Positions 44,332 to 52,395 of a stretch of 64,000 nt of DNA are shown here, piece after piece (within the stretch, counting starts at the first letter, position 1; each line of letters opens with the position of its first letter). The notes beneath the pieces are model-generated. The model had not been told where the DNA came from. It was given only the letters and a program-made list of their open reading frames with translations, and did no database searches. Both the position numbers and the translations under genes were made by a program. The stretch covers positions 28,213 to 92,212 of the forward strand of contig JAQBSZ010000017.1 of NCBI GenBank assembly GCA_027623555.1. Direction: 5' to 3'. Source of the stretch: Pseudomonadota bacterium. GTDB lineage: Bacteria > Pseudomonadota > Gammaproteobacteria > Pseudomonadales > Pseudohongiellaceae.

Positions 44332-44775
44332 ATGAATCTGGTACCACGCAATCAAATCTTCGATTTTGATTCTTTGTTTAATGATGTCTTCCATGGGTTT
44401 GGTAGGCCGGCTCTTCGCAGCGGGAATTCTGACTCGTTGGCGGGTATGCGAGTGGATGTCCACGAAACCGATAGCGGCTATGAAATCCATGCCGACCTCC
44501 CCGGAGTTAAAAAAGATGATATCGAAATAGTGCTACAGAATGACGTGCTGACCGTTTCTGCCAGCAAGAAAACGCAATCTGAAGAAAAGGAAAAAGACAA
44601 GGTAATTTGGCGGGAACGCAGTAGTGGCTCGATATCCCGAAGCTTCAGTGTCAGTCCAGGAACGACTCAGGATGACATCAAGGCGAATTTCGCAGACGGC
44701 GTATTGACACTCAGCGTACTTGGAGTGAATGCGGAAAAAGCGGCTCCAAAGAGCAATCGCATTCCAATAGAATAA
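44332..44775 (+). CDS. Hsp20/alpha-crystallin small heat-shock protein
   Basis: A 147-residue chaperone. The alpha-crystallin domain spans about residues 38-135 (MRVDVHETDSGYEIHADLPGVKKDDIEIVLQNDVLTVSA, ERSSGSISRSFSVSPG, ADGVLTLSVLGV), with a C-terminal I-x-I-like NRIPIE. It holds unfolding proteins for refolding. AAGAGGAA precedes the ATG. It stands in an FNR-box-bearing cluster with universal stress proteins, as in pseudomonad anaerobic regulons. Confidence 0.94.
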   Translation: MNLVPRNQIFDFDSLFNDVFHGFGRPALRSGNSDSLAGMRVDVHETDSGYEIHADLPGVKKDDIEIVLQNDVLTVSASKKTQSEEKEKDKVIWRERSSGSISRSFSVSPGTTQDDIKANFADGVLTLSVLGVNAEKAAPKSNRIPIE

Positions 44776-44810
44776 CCCGCACAATAGGAAGGTTATGGGA
44801 TATTTGACAA

Positions 44811-44847
44811 AGTGCTGATACGGCCTGATAGCGGGCCGATCAGCACT
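44811..44847. terminator. strong hairpin between hsp20 and usp, terminator-like but without a T tract
   Basis: AGTGCTGAT (44811-44819) pairs with ATCAGCACT (44839-44847); after a one-base bulge CGGCC (44821-44825) pairs with GGCCG (44834-44838). Total 14 bp with an eight-base loop. No run of T follows on either strand. It may attenuate read-through from hsp20, protect an mRNA end, or be a protein-binding site. Confidence 0.5.
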
Positions 44848-44886
44848 ATACACTGACGCAGCACGTACAATATTTGCGAGGCAGCT

Positions 44887-45792
44887 ATGGACAAGATTGA
44901 AAGCGTACTGGTGGTTATCGACCCAACGGTTGAGCGGGATTTTGTTGTAGACCGTGCCAAGCTGATAGCTAAGCAAACCAACGCACGTGTCAGGTTATTT
45001 ATCAATAACTCTAATACCCTGAATGACCACTCCTATATCTATGAAGGTATCGATGGGGAATTTTTTGAAACCCAGCGCAGACTCTTTGTAGAGCATTACC
45101 AGAAAATGCTTACTGAACTCGAGGATGAGTTCAGTGCGGAGAATATCGAGACAGCTTCGGTATTCCGGGAGCAGCATCATCTTGCCGAATCAATCATTGA
45201 AGAGGCCAATGTAATCGACCCGGATCTGGTACTGAAGAGCACTCATCACCATAGCGTAATCCAGCGCTCACTGATTACCAATACCGACTGGCGACTGATC
45301 CGTAAATGCAGTAAACCACTATTGTTGGTTAAACCCCAAGCCTGGAAAGAACATGGCAGCGTCGTTACCGCCGTCGACCCACTCCATAGCAAGGCGGCAC
45401 AATCCAAGCTGGACCATGTATTGCTTGCTGGCACGGAACACATTGCCAGATCATTCAAGCTGAAAGCTCGTGTATTCCATTCCTACTACCCATTCGTAAG
45501 TACCATGTTTCCAATGGGCGGCGAGACTCAGGAACATCTCGATCGAATCCGCCAATTTCACGCCGACGAACTAAAGGAATTGGTCGACGGATACGACATC
45601 GATGATGAAAATGTAAAATTGAGCGAAGGAGATCTGGTACCCACGCTGATCGACTATCTGAAATCGGTCGATGCTAACGTGCTCATAATCGGCGCGCTAT
45701 CTCGAAACGTAATCGAACGAGCGATTGTCGGAAACACTGCTGAAAAAATCCTGGAAGACTGCCCTTGTGATGTGCTGATACTCAAATCCTGA
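44887..45792 (+). CDS. tandem universal stress protein (UspE-like)
   Basis: A 301-residue protein of two Usp domains. The second ends in IIGALSRNVIERAIVGNTAEKILEDCPCDVLILKS, a degenerate nucleotide motif in which the usual GSxG is GA-x2-R. The first has VIDPTVERDFVVDRAKLIAKQ and the HHHSVIQRSLITNTDWRLIRKCSKPLLLVK segment typical of UspE. UspE proteins support survival in stationary or oxygen-limited cells. GAGG precedes the ATG. It is followed by the K+ channel gene 61 bases later, probably on one transcript. Confidence 0.9.
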   Translation: MDKIESVLVVIDPTVERDFVVDRAKLIAKQTNARVRLFINNSNTLNDHSYIYEGIDGEFFETQRRLFVEHYQKMLTELEDEFSAENIETASVFREQHHLAESIIEEANVIDPDLVLKSTHHHSVIQRSLITNTDWRLIRKCSKPLLLVKPQAWKEHGSVVTAVDPLHSKAAQSKLDHVLLAGTEHIARSFKLKARVFHSYYPFVSTMFPMGGETQEHLDRIRQFHADELKELVDGYDIDDENVKLSEGDLVPTLIDYLKSVDANVLIIGALSRNVIERAIVGNTAEKILEDCPCDVLILKS

Positions 45793-45853
45793 GCTTCCAG
45801 CCAGCAGGATAGCACTGCCCCGATCACAAATATTAAAAGGCCTTGGATATCCA

Positions 45854-46699
45854 ATGATGATAGACGTTGAGACCACGCCAAGTCTGAAGCAGCAGATCAA
45901 CGACGTAATATTTGGTTACGAATCCCGTGCCGGAAAATTGTTCGACGTTGTTTTGATCTGCATGATTGTGAGCTCAGTTCTGGCTGTGCTGTTTGATTCG
46001 GTTGAGTCCTATCATGAACGTTATGGAGACTTACTATTTCAGCTCGAATGGTTTTTCACCATTCTCTTCACCATAGAGTACGCGGCAAGACTCTATAGCA
46101 CGACCGATCTGCGACGCTATGTTTTCAGTTTTTACGGCCTGATCGACCTGTTCTCAATCCTGCCCACTTACATCGCCTTTCTCTTCCCGACTGCACAGTA
46201 CCTGATCGTGATTCGGATTATGCGGGTTCTACGCATTTTCCGCATTCTGAAACTATTTCGTTACATGGGTGAGGCAAACCTGCTTTACACTGCTCTGGTC
46301 CAGGCGCGCCGTAAGATATTCGTCTTCTTGTTCGCGATGTTTAACCTTATTGTAATCTTCGGCGCACTGATGTTTATCATCGAAGGGCCTGAAAACGGAT
46401 TCGACAGCATACCGGAATCGATTTACTGGGCGATTGTCACTATTACCACCGTTGGCTATGGTGATATTTCGCCGCAAACGCCTCTGGGCCAGGCAGTTGC
46501 TGCCTTGGCCATGATATGCGGCTATGCGATTATCGCCGTGCCTACCGGCATCATCGGTGCAGAATTAATGAATGAATTTCAACAGCGCAGTCGACTCGCT
46601 GTCGACAAAAATCGTAAGTGTGTGAGTTGCAAATCTACCGGCCACGACCTGGACGCCCGCTTCTGCAAATTCTGTGGTAACTTGATTCATCAGACCTAG
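45854..46699 (+). CDS. voltage-gated K+ channel with C-terminal zinc ribbon
   Basis: A 281-residue ion transporter. Six helices are arranged as a voltage-sensor (S1-S4) and pore (S5-P-S6). S4 carries regular arginines (VIRIMRVLRIFRILKLFRY), and the selectivity filter is TVGYGD near residue 200, after SIYWAIVTITT, which means K+ selectivity. Past S6 a short cytoplasmic region ends in CVSC-x11-CKFC, a zinc-ribbon pattern not usual in KvAP or Kch. The ribbon may gate or tether the channel. It sits between two uspE-like genes in the stress cluster. Confidence 0.9.
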   Translation: MMIDVETTPSLKQQINDVIFGYESRAGKLFDVVLICMIVSSVLAVLFDSVESYHERYGDLLFQLEWFFTILFTIEYAARLYSTTDLRRYVFSFYGLIDLFSILPTYIAFLFPTAQYLIVIRIMRVLRIFRILKLFRYMGEANLLYTALVQARRKIFVFLFAMFNLIVIFGALMFIIEGPENGFDSIPESIYWAIVTITTVGYGDISPQTPLGQAVAALAMICGYAIIAVPTGIIGAELMNEFQQRSRLAVDKNRKCVSCKSTGHDLDARFCKFCGNLIHQT

Positions 46700-46718
46700 A
46701 GTCCTCAAATTCACCCAC

Positions 46719-46752
46719 TAAAAAAGCCCGCAGCTTTCGCTACAGGCCTTTT
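46719..46752. terminator. bidirectional terminator between channel and uspE genes
   Basis: AAAAAAGCCCGCAGC (from about 46719) can pair with GCTACAGGCCTTTT (to about 46752) around the loop TTTC, with two mismatches. Runs of A on one side and T on the other serve both converging genes, which end at 46699 and 46801. Confidence 0.65.
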
Positions 46753-46800
46753 GGGTGAACTATCTACACCGATTAGAAGAAAATCGTCTCGTCTAGTGCA

Positions 46801-47709
46801 TTATATTTTTACGGTTGGTTTCAAAATCAAGATATCTGTCTTGATGTAGTCCAGCACTTTTTCAGCAGTACTGCCAACCAGTGACTCTTTGATCCGGGAA
46901 CGGGAAATTGCGCCCATTACTATAAGGTCTGACTTAATTTCCTCACCGTAGTCTTGCAATGCATAGACAGGTGATTCATCAAGTAGATGCAGATGATCTG
47001 CATCGAAGTTATAGCCTGAAACCAATTCGTTAAATGCTTTCTCGTGCTCTGCCTTGATCTTGTCAGCCGCCGCAAAGGGTCGCGATACATCAGCATAGGC
47101 ATGCACAACATGAAACTCGCCGCCCACCTGACTACTGAAGGCACTGGCTGCATCGAGGATCATCTTGTCCATCTGCAGAGGTTTGTGGTGACTGTGCATC
47201 GGGTCAACTGCAGCCATCATCACAAGCGGATCACCCCAGTCCCGGTCTTTTACCAGGAGTAGCGGGATTGGACAGTGCCGAACCAGCTCCCAGCTATCGT
47301 GAGTGAGGTGATGATGTTCCAGCTTTGCATAGGCTCGACAGTGCTGAATCAGGATGTCTGCATTAAATTCATTGGCTAGTTTCACTATCATCTCGTAGCG
47401 AGGATGTGCCCAGCCGACCTTACAGCTGATATTGTAACCGTCATCCTTCAGGTCAGCGACAAGCTCTTCCATGATTCGTTTAAGGCGATCACAATATTCC
47501 TTGCGCAGAACGGCATAGTCGTAGCCAAGATCGCGGAAGCTGTGGGAGAGATACCGCTCGTAGCCCACGCTGATCAATTTGATCTCTGCTGCCTCTTTGT
47601 CTTTAACCAGGCGCAACGCTTTTCTCAACTCGATAGGCAGACCATCTGGCGCATTTGAAAAATCTTCATTTGCGTCAATTACTACCACTATTCGTTCAAT
47701 TGTTTTCAT
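46801..47709 (-). CDS. tandem universal stress protein (UspE-like)
   Basis: A 302-residue two-domain Usp. VVIDANEDFSN opens the first domain, HHHLTHDSWELVRHCPIPLLLVKDRDW closes it, and VMGAISRSRIKESLVGSTAEKVLDYIKTDILILKP ends the second. This is close to the proteins at 44887 and 51235. It converges with the K+ channel gene. Upstream (47710-47853) only half-sites of an FNR box are visible, so its control may differ from the other Usp genes. Confidence 0.9.
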   Translation of the reverse strand: MKTIERIVVVIDANEDFSNAPDGLPIELRKALRLVKDKEAAEIKLISVGYERYLSHSFRDLGYDYAVLRKEYCDRLKRIMEELVADLKDDGYNISCKVGWAHPRYEMIVKLANEFNADILIQHCRAYAKLEHHHLTHDSWELVRHCPIPLLLVKDRDWGDPLVMMAAVDPMHSHHKPLQMDKMILDAASAFSSQVGGEFHVVHAYADVSRPFAAADKIKAEHEKAFNELVSGYNFDADHLHLLDESPVYALQDYGEEIKSDLIVMGAISRSRIKESLVGSTAEKVLDYIKTDILILKPTVKI

Positions 47710-47853
47710 CTACGTTGTTCCTCGCTCCTTTGTAGCGTATTTCGGGAAGACTATTTTCGGCCTCAAGCGTTCTAACTGGGCAACTGCGCATTATGTCAAG
47801 GCCAGGCCGGGGTATCAATATGGATGTCAGGGCACTGTTTTGGTCTTCAATGT

Positions 47854-48177
47854 CTATTTGGCACATTGAATACATCTTGATGTATAGGGAATAGCCTGCA
47901 AGCGCTTCTCACCGATCGGCTCACCACAATTTGCGCAGAGCAAGTAGGTATCGTCTTCAATCCTATGCAGGGCGTTATTTATTTGAGCGACTTCTTCCAG
48001 GCCTTCAGCTTCCAGCGCCATCACCAGGCCGTCGTTTTCCATCTGCTTCACCTGTTCGTTGAAATTGGCACTAACCGGCTCATCCTTTTGGTAAATATGC
48101 TTGTGCGTTCGTTCCAAACGGGATTCCATCTCGGCTTTAGTTGCGAGCAGTTCGCTCTTGATCTTTTCAATGTCCAT
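47854..48177 (-). CDS. DksA/TraR-family zinc-finger protein
   Basis: About 107 residues from ATG 48177, which follows GAGG by six bases; GTG 48189 is a poorer choice. An N-terminal coiled-coil region (KIKSELLATKAEMESRLER) precedes the four-cysteine finger CANCGEPIGEKRLQAIPYTSRCIQC. It resembles short DksA/TraR proteins that bind RNA polymerase through the secondary channel. The coiled-coil tip has no clear DxxDxA motif, so activity like DksA is uncertain. A perfect FNR box lies 41.5 bp from its predicted start of transcription. Confidence 0.85.
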   Translation of the reverse strand: MDIEKIKSELLATKAEMESRLERTHKHIYQKDEPVSANFNEQVKQMENDGLVMALEAEGLEEVAQINNALHRIEDDTYLLCANCGEPIGEKRLQAIPYTSRCIQCAK

Positions 48178-48244
48178 ATCCGGCCTCACTGATTGCTTTA
48201 CTTATTGACATGGATAAATGTACGTTGGGTTGAAATAATGCATA

Positions 48245-48258
48245 TTGACGCAAGTCAA
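48245..48258. promoter_or_regulatory. FNR box, divergent DksA-like / EEP region
   Basis: TTGAC-GCAA-GTCAA, a perfect dyad with eight of ten consensus bases. Its centre (48251.5) is 41.5 bases from a leftward start near 48210, with -10 TACATT at 48222-48217, fitting class II activation of the DksA/TraR-like gene. Rightward, the same spacing would fall inside the EEP coding region, so that gene is more likely repressed or independent. Confidence 0.72.
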
Positions 48259-48289
48259 TGCATCAGAACCTTATGGTATACAGCTTCCT

Positions 48290-49033
48290 ATGCGCAATTT
48301 CAAAGTATTAACGCTAAATATACATAAAGGCTTCTCCATGGGAAATAGACACTTTACCCTGGAGAAGATTAGAAGCAATTTACGGGAAACTGGCAGCAAT
48401 ATTGTATTCCTTCAGGAGGTCATTGGCGAACATGAAATACATAGAAATTCCATCTCACAATGGCCCGAAACAAACCAATTTGAGTTTCTCGCGGACTCAG
48501 TCTGGGACCATTATGCCTATGGCAAGAACGCGATCTATCAGCATGGACACCACGGCAATGCGATCCTCAGTGAGCTGCCGTTCTTTCAGTCCAGCAATGT
48601 AGATGTCTCCACTCTGAGTTTTTCACAACGCGGAATCTTGCATGGATTGCTGGAAAACAAGATACATTTACTGTGCATACACCTGGGATTGTTCGAACGT
48701 GAACGGCGCGATCAGGTCGGCAAACTCATCGAGTATATTCAAACCTGTATTCCTGAAGCCGAGCCAATCATTCTGGCTGGAGACTTTAATGATTGGCGCA
48801 AGACTACTCATCGACGTCTCACGCAAGAATGTGACCTCATCGAAGCTTGTGAACAACATCAGGGCTCGGTCGCCAATACCTTTCCAGCAATGATGCCGCT
48901 GCTGCCCATGGACCGTATTTACATGCGGGGATTTACCGTTAACGGCATTGAGGTAATGGCACACTCTGCCTGGCGCCAGTTGTCAGATCATTGCGCTATA
49001 GTGGCAGACTTAACCTTGCAAGAAGCGCACTAG
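48290..49033 (+). CDS. endonuclease/exonuclease/phosphatase family protein (YbhP-like)
   Basis: About 247 residues from ATG 48290; the longer in-frame TTG start at 48245 lies inside the FNR box and is rejected. EEP motifs are LTLNIHKGF, FLQEVIGEH (metal Glu), LCIHLGLFERERRDQV, LAGDFNDWR (metal Asp and Asn) and LSDHCAIVADL (catalytic Asp-His). It sits four bases before a cardiolipin synthase gene, as ybhP does before clsB in E. coli. It may process a phospholipid-related substrate, which is inference. Confidence 0.87.
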   Translation: MRNFKVLTLNIHKGFSMGNRHFTLEKIRSNLRETGSNIVFLQEVIGEHEIHRNSISQWPETNQFEFLADSVWDHYAYGKNAIYQHGHHGNAILSELPFFQSSNVDVSTLSFSQRGILHGLLENKIHLLCIHLGLFERERRDQVGKLIEYIQTCIPEAEPIILAGDFNDWRKTTHRRLTQECDLIEACEQHQGSVANTFPAMMPLLPMDRIYMRGFTVNGIEVMAHSAWRQLSDHCAIVADLTLQEAH

Positions 49034-49037
49034 ACCG

Positions 49038-50471
49038 ATGCAATATATCACTGACAACTGGCAAGAGATGGCCAATATTTTCTTGAACGTGGTGGCCGCC
49101 CTGCTCGCTGTCGCTGCCGCCCTGCACGCGCTCATGAGCAAACGGGATCCCAAGTCGGCGCTGGGCTGGATTGCCTTCTGCCTGGTACTGCCGTTTATCG
49201 GACCCCTTACCTACCTGGTATTCGGTATCAATCGCGTCGCCGTGGCGGCGCAGGTGTCCTACCAGGCAAGAGTACCGCGGGACGATTCTGAATCTATCTT
49301 CGAACCGCTCGGCTCGCAACTACGCCCGCTTTCACAAGTCGGGGAATCTATCACTGGTTTGGGCCTGCGCTCCTGTGACGATATCCAAATCCTGGTGAAT
49401 GGAGAAGCCTGTTTCCCTGCCATGCTGGCCGATATCAACGCAGCGCAACAGCGGGTCTATTGCTCAACCTATATCTTTCTCGACGATAGAACAGGTAACT
49501 CGATGCTCGAAGCGTTACTCGCCGCTGCTGCGCGGGGAGTGGACGTACGCATCATTGTCGATGGCCTGGGAGGCACTGCCTATCTACCCAGGATAGTTGG
49601 CAAGCTCAAAAAGAGCGGTTTGGATTTCCACTTCTTTAATCCAATCACCCTCATCCCTCCATCCCTGCACGTGAATCTGCGGAATCACCGCAAAATCTTG
49701 ATGGTCGATGGTAATTCCGCATTTACTGGCGGCCTCAATTTAGGCGACAGGCACCTGGTCGAATTGATTGAAAACGAGCATCGCACCAGGGATCTGCACT
49801 TCAGATTTGTCGGAAAGATTGTTGACGAGTTTGAGTGCACCTTCCTGAAAGACTGGAATCACTGCCGAGGAATAAGCGAAAGCACTACCTATGTTCCCAG
49901 TAACATCAACCGCAGCGAATCCTCAATCTGGACACGACTCATCCCCGACGGCCCTAATGACGATCTGGATAAACTCACCGAATTGCTGGTGGGGATCATG
50001 TCTACCGCAAAAGAGCGAATCTGGATCATGACACCGTATTTTTTGCCGAGCTTCGATCTCGTCGGAGCGCTGGTCGCTGCGGAGTTGCGCGGAGTGGATG
50101 TAAGAATTCTGGTTCCTGAGCGAACCAATATTCATATGGCCCACTGGGCTGCACTGCATAATCTCCGCCATATTCTGGCCAGGGATCTAAAAGTCTATTT
50201 GCAGCCCGCTCCATTCATTCACACCAAGGCGATCTTGATTGACAAGCACTACTCGTTGGTAGGATCGGCAAACCTCGACCCGAGAAGCCTGCGTCTCAAT
50301 TTCGAGTTGGTGGTCGAAATTTTCAGTGAGAGATTTGCCAGTGATATAGAGTCTTATTTTAAGTCCAGGTTGGATGAGTCCACTGTGTTGGAGGATGCCA
50401 TGCTCGTGTCACTGCCACGATTGCTGCGCATCCGAAATGCCCTGGCCTGGCTTTTTTCGCCCTATCTTTAA
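49038..50471 (+). CDS. cls: cardiolipin synthase (phospholipase D family)
   Basis: A 477-residue enzyme with two N-terminal membrane helices (about 9-30 and 40-62; GWIAFCLVLPFIGPLTYLVFG) and two HKD motifs: HRKILMVDG in NLRNHRKILMVDGNSAFTGGLNLG and HTKAILIDKHYSLVGSANLD. These form the PLD active site that condenses two phosphatidyl molecules. The N-terminal membrane part and length resemble ClsA, while the EEP neighbour resembles the clsB locus. Cardiolipin supports membrane integrity under osmotic or energy stress. A 4-base gap follows the EEP gene. Confidence 0.92.
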   Translation: MQYITDNWQEMANIFLNVVAALLAVAAALHALMSKRDPKSALGWIAFCLVLPFIGPLTYLVFGINRVAVAAQVSYQARVPRDDSESIFEPLGSQLRPLSQVGESITGLGLRSCDDIQILVNGEACFPAMLADINAAQQRVYCSTYIFLDDRTGNSMLEALLAAAARGVDVRIIVDGLGGTAYLPRIVGKLKKSGLDFHFFNPITLIPPSLHVNLRNHRKILMVDGNSAFTGGLNLGDRHLVELIENEHRTRDLHFRFVGKIVDEFECTFLKDWNHCRGISESTTYVPSNINRSESSIWTRLIPDGPNDDLDKLTELLVGIMSTAKERIWIMTPYFLPSFDLVGALVAAELRGVDVRILVPERTNIHMAHWAALHNLRHILARDLKVYLQPAPFIHTKAILIDKHYSLVGSANLDPRSLRLNFELVVEIFSERFASDIESYFKSRLDESTVLEDAMLVSLPRLLRIRNALAWLFSPYL

Positions 50472-50604
50472 GGCGCCCAGGCAATTCTTTGGCCGCTCTG
50501 CGTGCGACCGGTGCGCTATGATAGTGGAATCGACATTAAGCCCGTGTAGTCATAGAATTGGCTGGACGCTCCATAGCACTGTGTATAATTCATTTGTGCA
50601 GCTC

Positions 50605-50618
50605 TTGACATAAGTCAA
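50605..50618. promoter_or_regulatory. FNR box upstream of the single-domain usp
   Basis: TTGAC-ATAA-GTCAA, a perfect dyad. A transcription start 41.5 bp downstream would be near 50653, with TTCAAT (50641-50646) as a possible -10. The leader to the usp ATG at 50731 would then be about 78 bases. Confidence 0.7.
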
Positions 50619-50730
50619 GCGGCCGGGAAAGGAATACAGGTTCAATAGACGCATAAGATGCATATGACGTATTGAAACGAAATTATTTTTAAGCTGTTGA
50701 AAGTACAACTACCAACATCGGAGACACAGC

Positions 50731-51165
50731 ATGTATAACAAAATTCTTGTCGCAGTTGATCTTTCCAGCGACTCACAAAAAGTGATTAGCAGCGCTGTGC
50801 AACTAGCAGGTGATGCCAGCAAGCTGCACCTTGTACATGTAGTCGAACCGGTTGCTGCTGCCTACAGTATGGATATCTATGCGGTGAATATCAGTGAGCT
50901 ACAGCAGGAAGCAATTAACTTTGCCGAGCAGAGGCTTGCAAAAATTGGCGCTGATATCGGGGTTGGGAAAAAATGCGTTCACACTCTATTGGGAGCACCC
51001 GCTCCTGAAGTCCGCAACCTGGCCAGTGAAATCGGCGCCGATGCGATCGTGATGGGTAGTCATGGTCATGCAGGCTGGAAAATTTTATTGGGTTCTACTG
51101 CAATTAAAGTTCTACATGGCGCTACTTGTGACGTACTCACTGTGCACGTAGGCGAAGATTCCTGA
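50731..51165 (+). CDS. universal stress protein, UspA type
   Basis: A 144-residue single-domain Usp. YNKILVAVDLSSDSQKVISSAVQLA opens it, and IVMGSHGHAGWKILLGSTAIKVLHGATCDVLTVHV holds the ATP-binding motif G-x2-G-x9-G-(S/T). It should therefore bind ATP, unlike the degenerate UspE types nearby. It has its own FNR-box promoter and ends before a hairpin at 51192-51211. Confidence 0.94.
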   Translation: MYNKILVAVDLSSDSQKVISSAVQLAGDASKLHLVHVVEPVAAAYSMDIYAVNISELQQEAINFAEQRLAKIGADIGVGKKCVHTLLGAPAPEVRNLASEIGADAIVMGSHGHAGWKILLGSTAIKVLHGATCDVLTVHVGEDS

Positions 51166-51191
51166 TTGTAATTTAACGCAGCAAGCCAAGA

Positions 51192-51211
51192 CGAGCCTCA
51201 TTCGAGGCTTG
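51192..51211 (+). terminator. terminator after uspA-type gene
   Basis: CGAGCCTC (51192-51199) pairs with GAGGCTTG (51204-51211), loop ATTC, one G-T pair, followed by TTTCTGTAT. It lies between converging genes ending at 51165 and 51235. Confidence 0.6.
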
Positions 51212-51234
51212 TTTCTGTATAGGCTGAGCAAACA

Positions 51235-52143
51235 TCAGAGAAGAATTTTGTTAAGAGCCGGCATCTGGTCAGGCTTGATCACCAGAACATCGCACTCGAG
51301 TCTGTCCAGCACTTTTTCCGCTGTATTGCCAATCAGGATGCGGTCAATTCTCGACCGGGACACCGCCCCCATTACCACACAGCTAGCTTTTAGATCGGCA
51401 GCCAGGCCAGGCAGTGCGTGAGTGATGTCTGTATTGGTCCAATGGCAATTGGATTCACGAACAGCGTGTTTTTTGGCCAGGTTAGCAAGTTTTGCATCTT
51501 CCTTTTCTGCATCAGCAAGCAACGGATAGACCCCGGACAAAGGCGGTACCCAGGCAGAATGAATCAAATGCACATCTCCAGCGGAAATTGCTGCTAGTGC
51601 CAAGGCACTGGAGACGATCTCGTTATCCAGTGACGCCGGTTTGTCATGCACATGATCCGGGTCCACGGAGGCGATAAATACCGGATTCGCTTCCCATAGT
51701 TGACTCTTCACCAGTAACAGCGGTGCGGGACAATAACGCACAAGCTCCCAGTCATCGTTAGACAACAACAATCTCGAAACCTTGCTGTGATGTCGGGTGC
51801 TTTTGATAACCAGGGAAGGCTTCATGTCCTTAATTCGCGCGACTACCTCACCATAGGGCGGATTACCCCAGGCTGTGGAAACGGAGACCTCCAGTCCTTG
51901 CGCTCGAAGTGGAGCTGCCAGTTCTTCCAATTCCTTTATGCGCTGATCACCATGTTCGTAACGAAGTTTCTGTGCCTGCACCGGATCGAAGTAATAGCCA
52001 TCTTCCAGGTAGGCATTGTAATCTGCGATCATCAGCTCCAATTCTGAATCAGCATACTGGGCAAGCTGTTTGGCTTTTTCCAGCGCCGGTTGTTCATCAG
52101 AATCCGGTTCGATGATTACCAGAATTTTGCTAAGTTCCAGCAT
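51235..52143 (-). CDS. tandem universal stress protein (UspE-like)
   Basis: A 302-residue two-domain Usp, third of its kind in this cluster. VIIEPDSDEQPALEKAKQLAQYAD starts it; HHSKVSRLLLSNDDWELVRYCPAPLLLVKSQLW is the domain junction; VMGAVSRSRIDRILIGNTAEKVLDRLECDVLVIKP ends it. An FNR-type box lies at 52208-52221 with TACAAT -10 (52185-52180), 41.5 bp from the predicted start at about 52173. It thus probably belongs to the same regulon as the genes from 44 to 51 kb. Confidence 0.9.
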   Translation of the reverse strand: MLELSKILVIIEPDSDEQPALEKAKQLAQYADSELELMIADYNAYLEDGYYFDPVQAQKLRYEHGDQRIKELEELAAPLRAQGLEVSVSTAWGNPPYGEVVARIKDMKPSLVIKSTRHHSKVSRLLLSNDDWELVRYCPAPLLLVKSQLWEANPVFIASVDPDHVHDKPASLDNEIVSSALALAAISAGDVHLIHSAWVPPLSGVYPLLADAEKEDAKLANLAKKHAVRESNCHWTNTDITHALPGLAADLKASCVVMGAVSRSRIDRILIGNTAEKVLDRLECDVLVIKPDQMPALNKILL

Positions 52144-52207
52144 GAGTAGTTATCCCCGGTGTTTATCCTTAGTATTCGGATTGTAGTTTTACTGGCTAAA
52201 ATGCAAT

Positions 52208-52221
52208 TTAATCTAAATCAA
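52208..52221. promoter_or_regulatory. FNR box upstream of uspE (51235-52143)
   Basis: On the minus strand TTGAT-TTAG-ATTAA, nine of ten consensus bases. The centre is 41.5 bp from a start near 52173, with a good -10 TACAAT (52185-52180), 30 bases before the uspE start codon. Confidence 0.75.
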
Positions 52222-52395
52222 AATTCTGATAAAAGACGAACAAACTAGCGATAATGCCTGGAAATGAGCGCTTTCTGACCCACAAGGCCCGCAAGGCACA
52301 CTGTTGCTATATCATTTTGTATCCGTCTGTCACGCGCTAAGATTGTGAAATACCTCGAAGAATGACACACTAGGCCTGTATCCTAGGAGCCAACC

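Noticed and set aside
44805..44818. FNR box upstream of the usp at 44887
   Set aside because: TTGAC is followed by TGCTG instead of RTCAA after four bases; it is at best a half-site.
47761..47819. FNR box upstream of the uspE-like gene at 46801-47709
   Set aside because: Only half-sites (GTCAA, ATCAA) are found, without a matching TTGAY partner at the right spacing.
48245..48289. TTG start adding 15 residues to the EEP protein
   Set aside because: The codon lies inside a perfect FNR dyad, and the family start is near MRNFKVLTLNIHKG.
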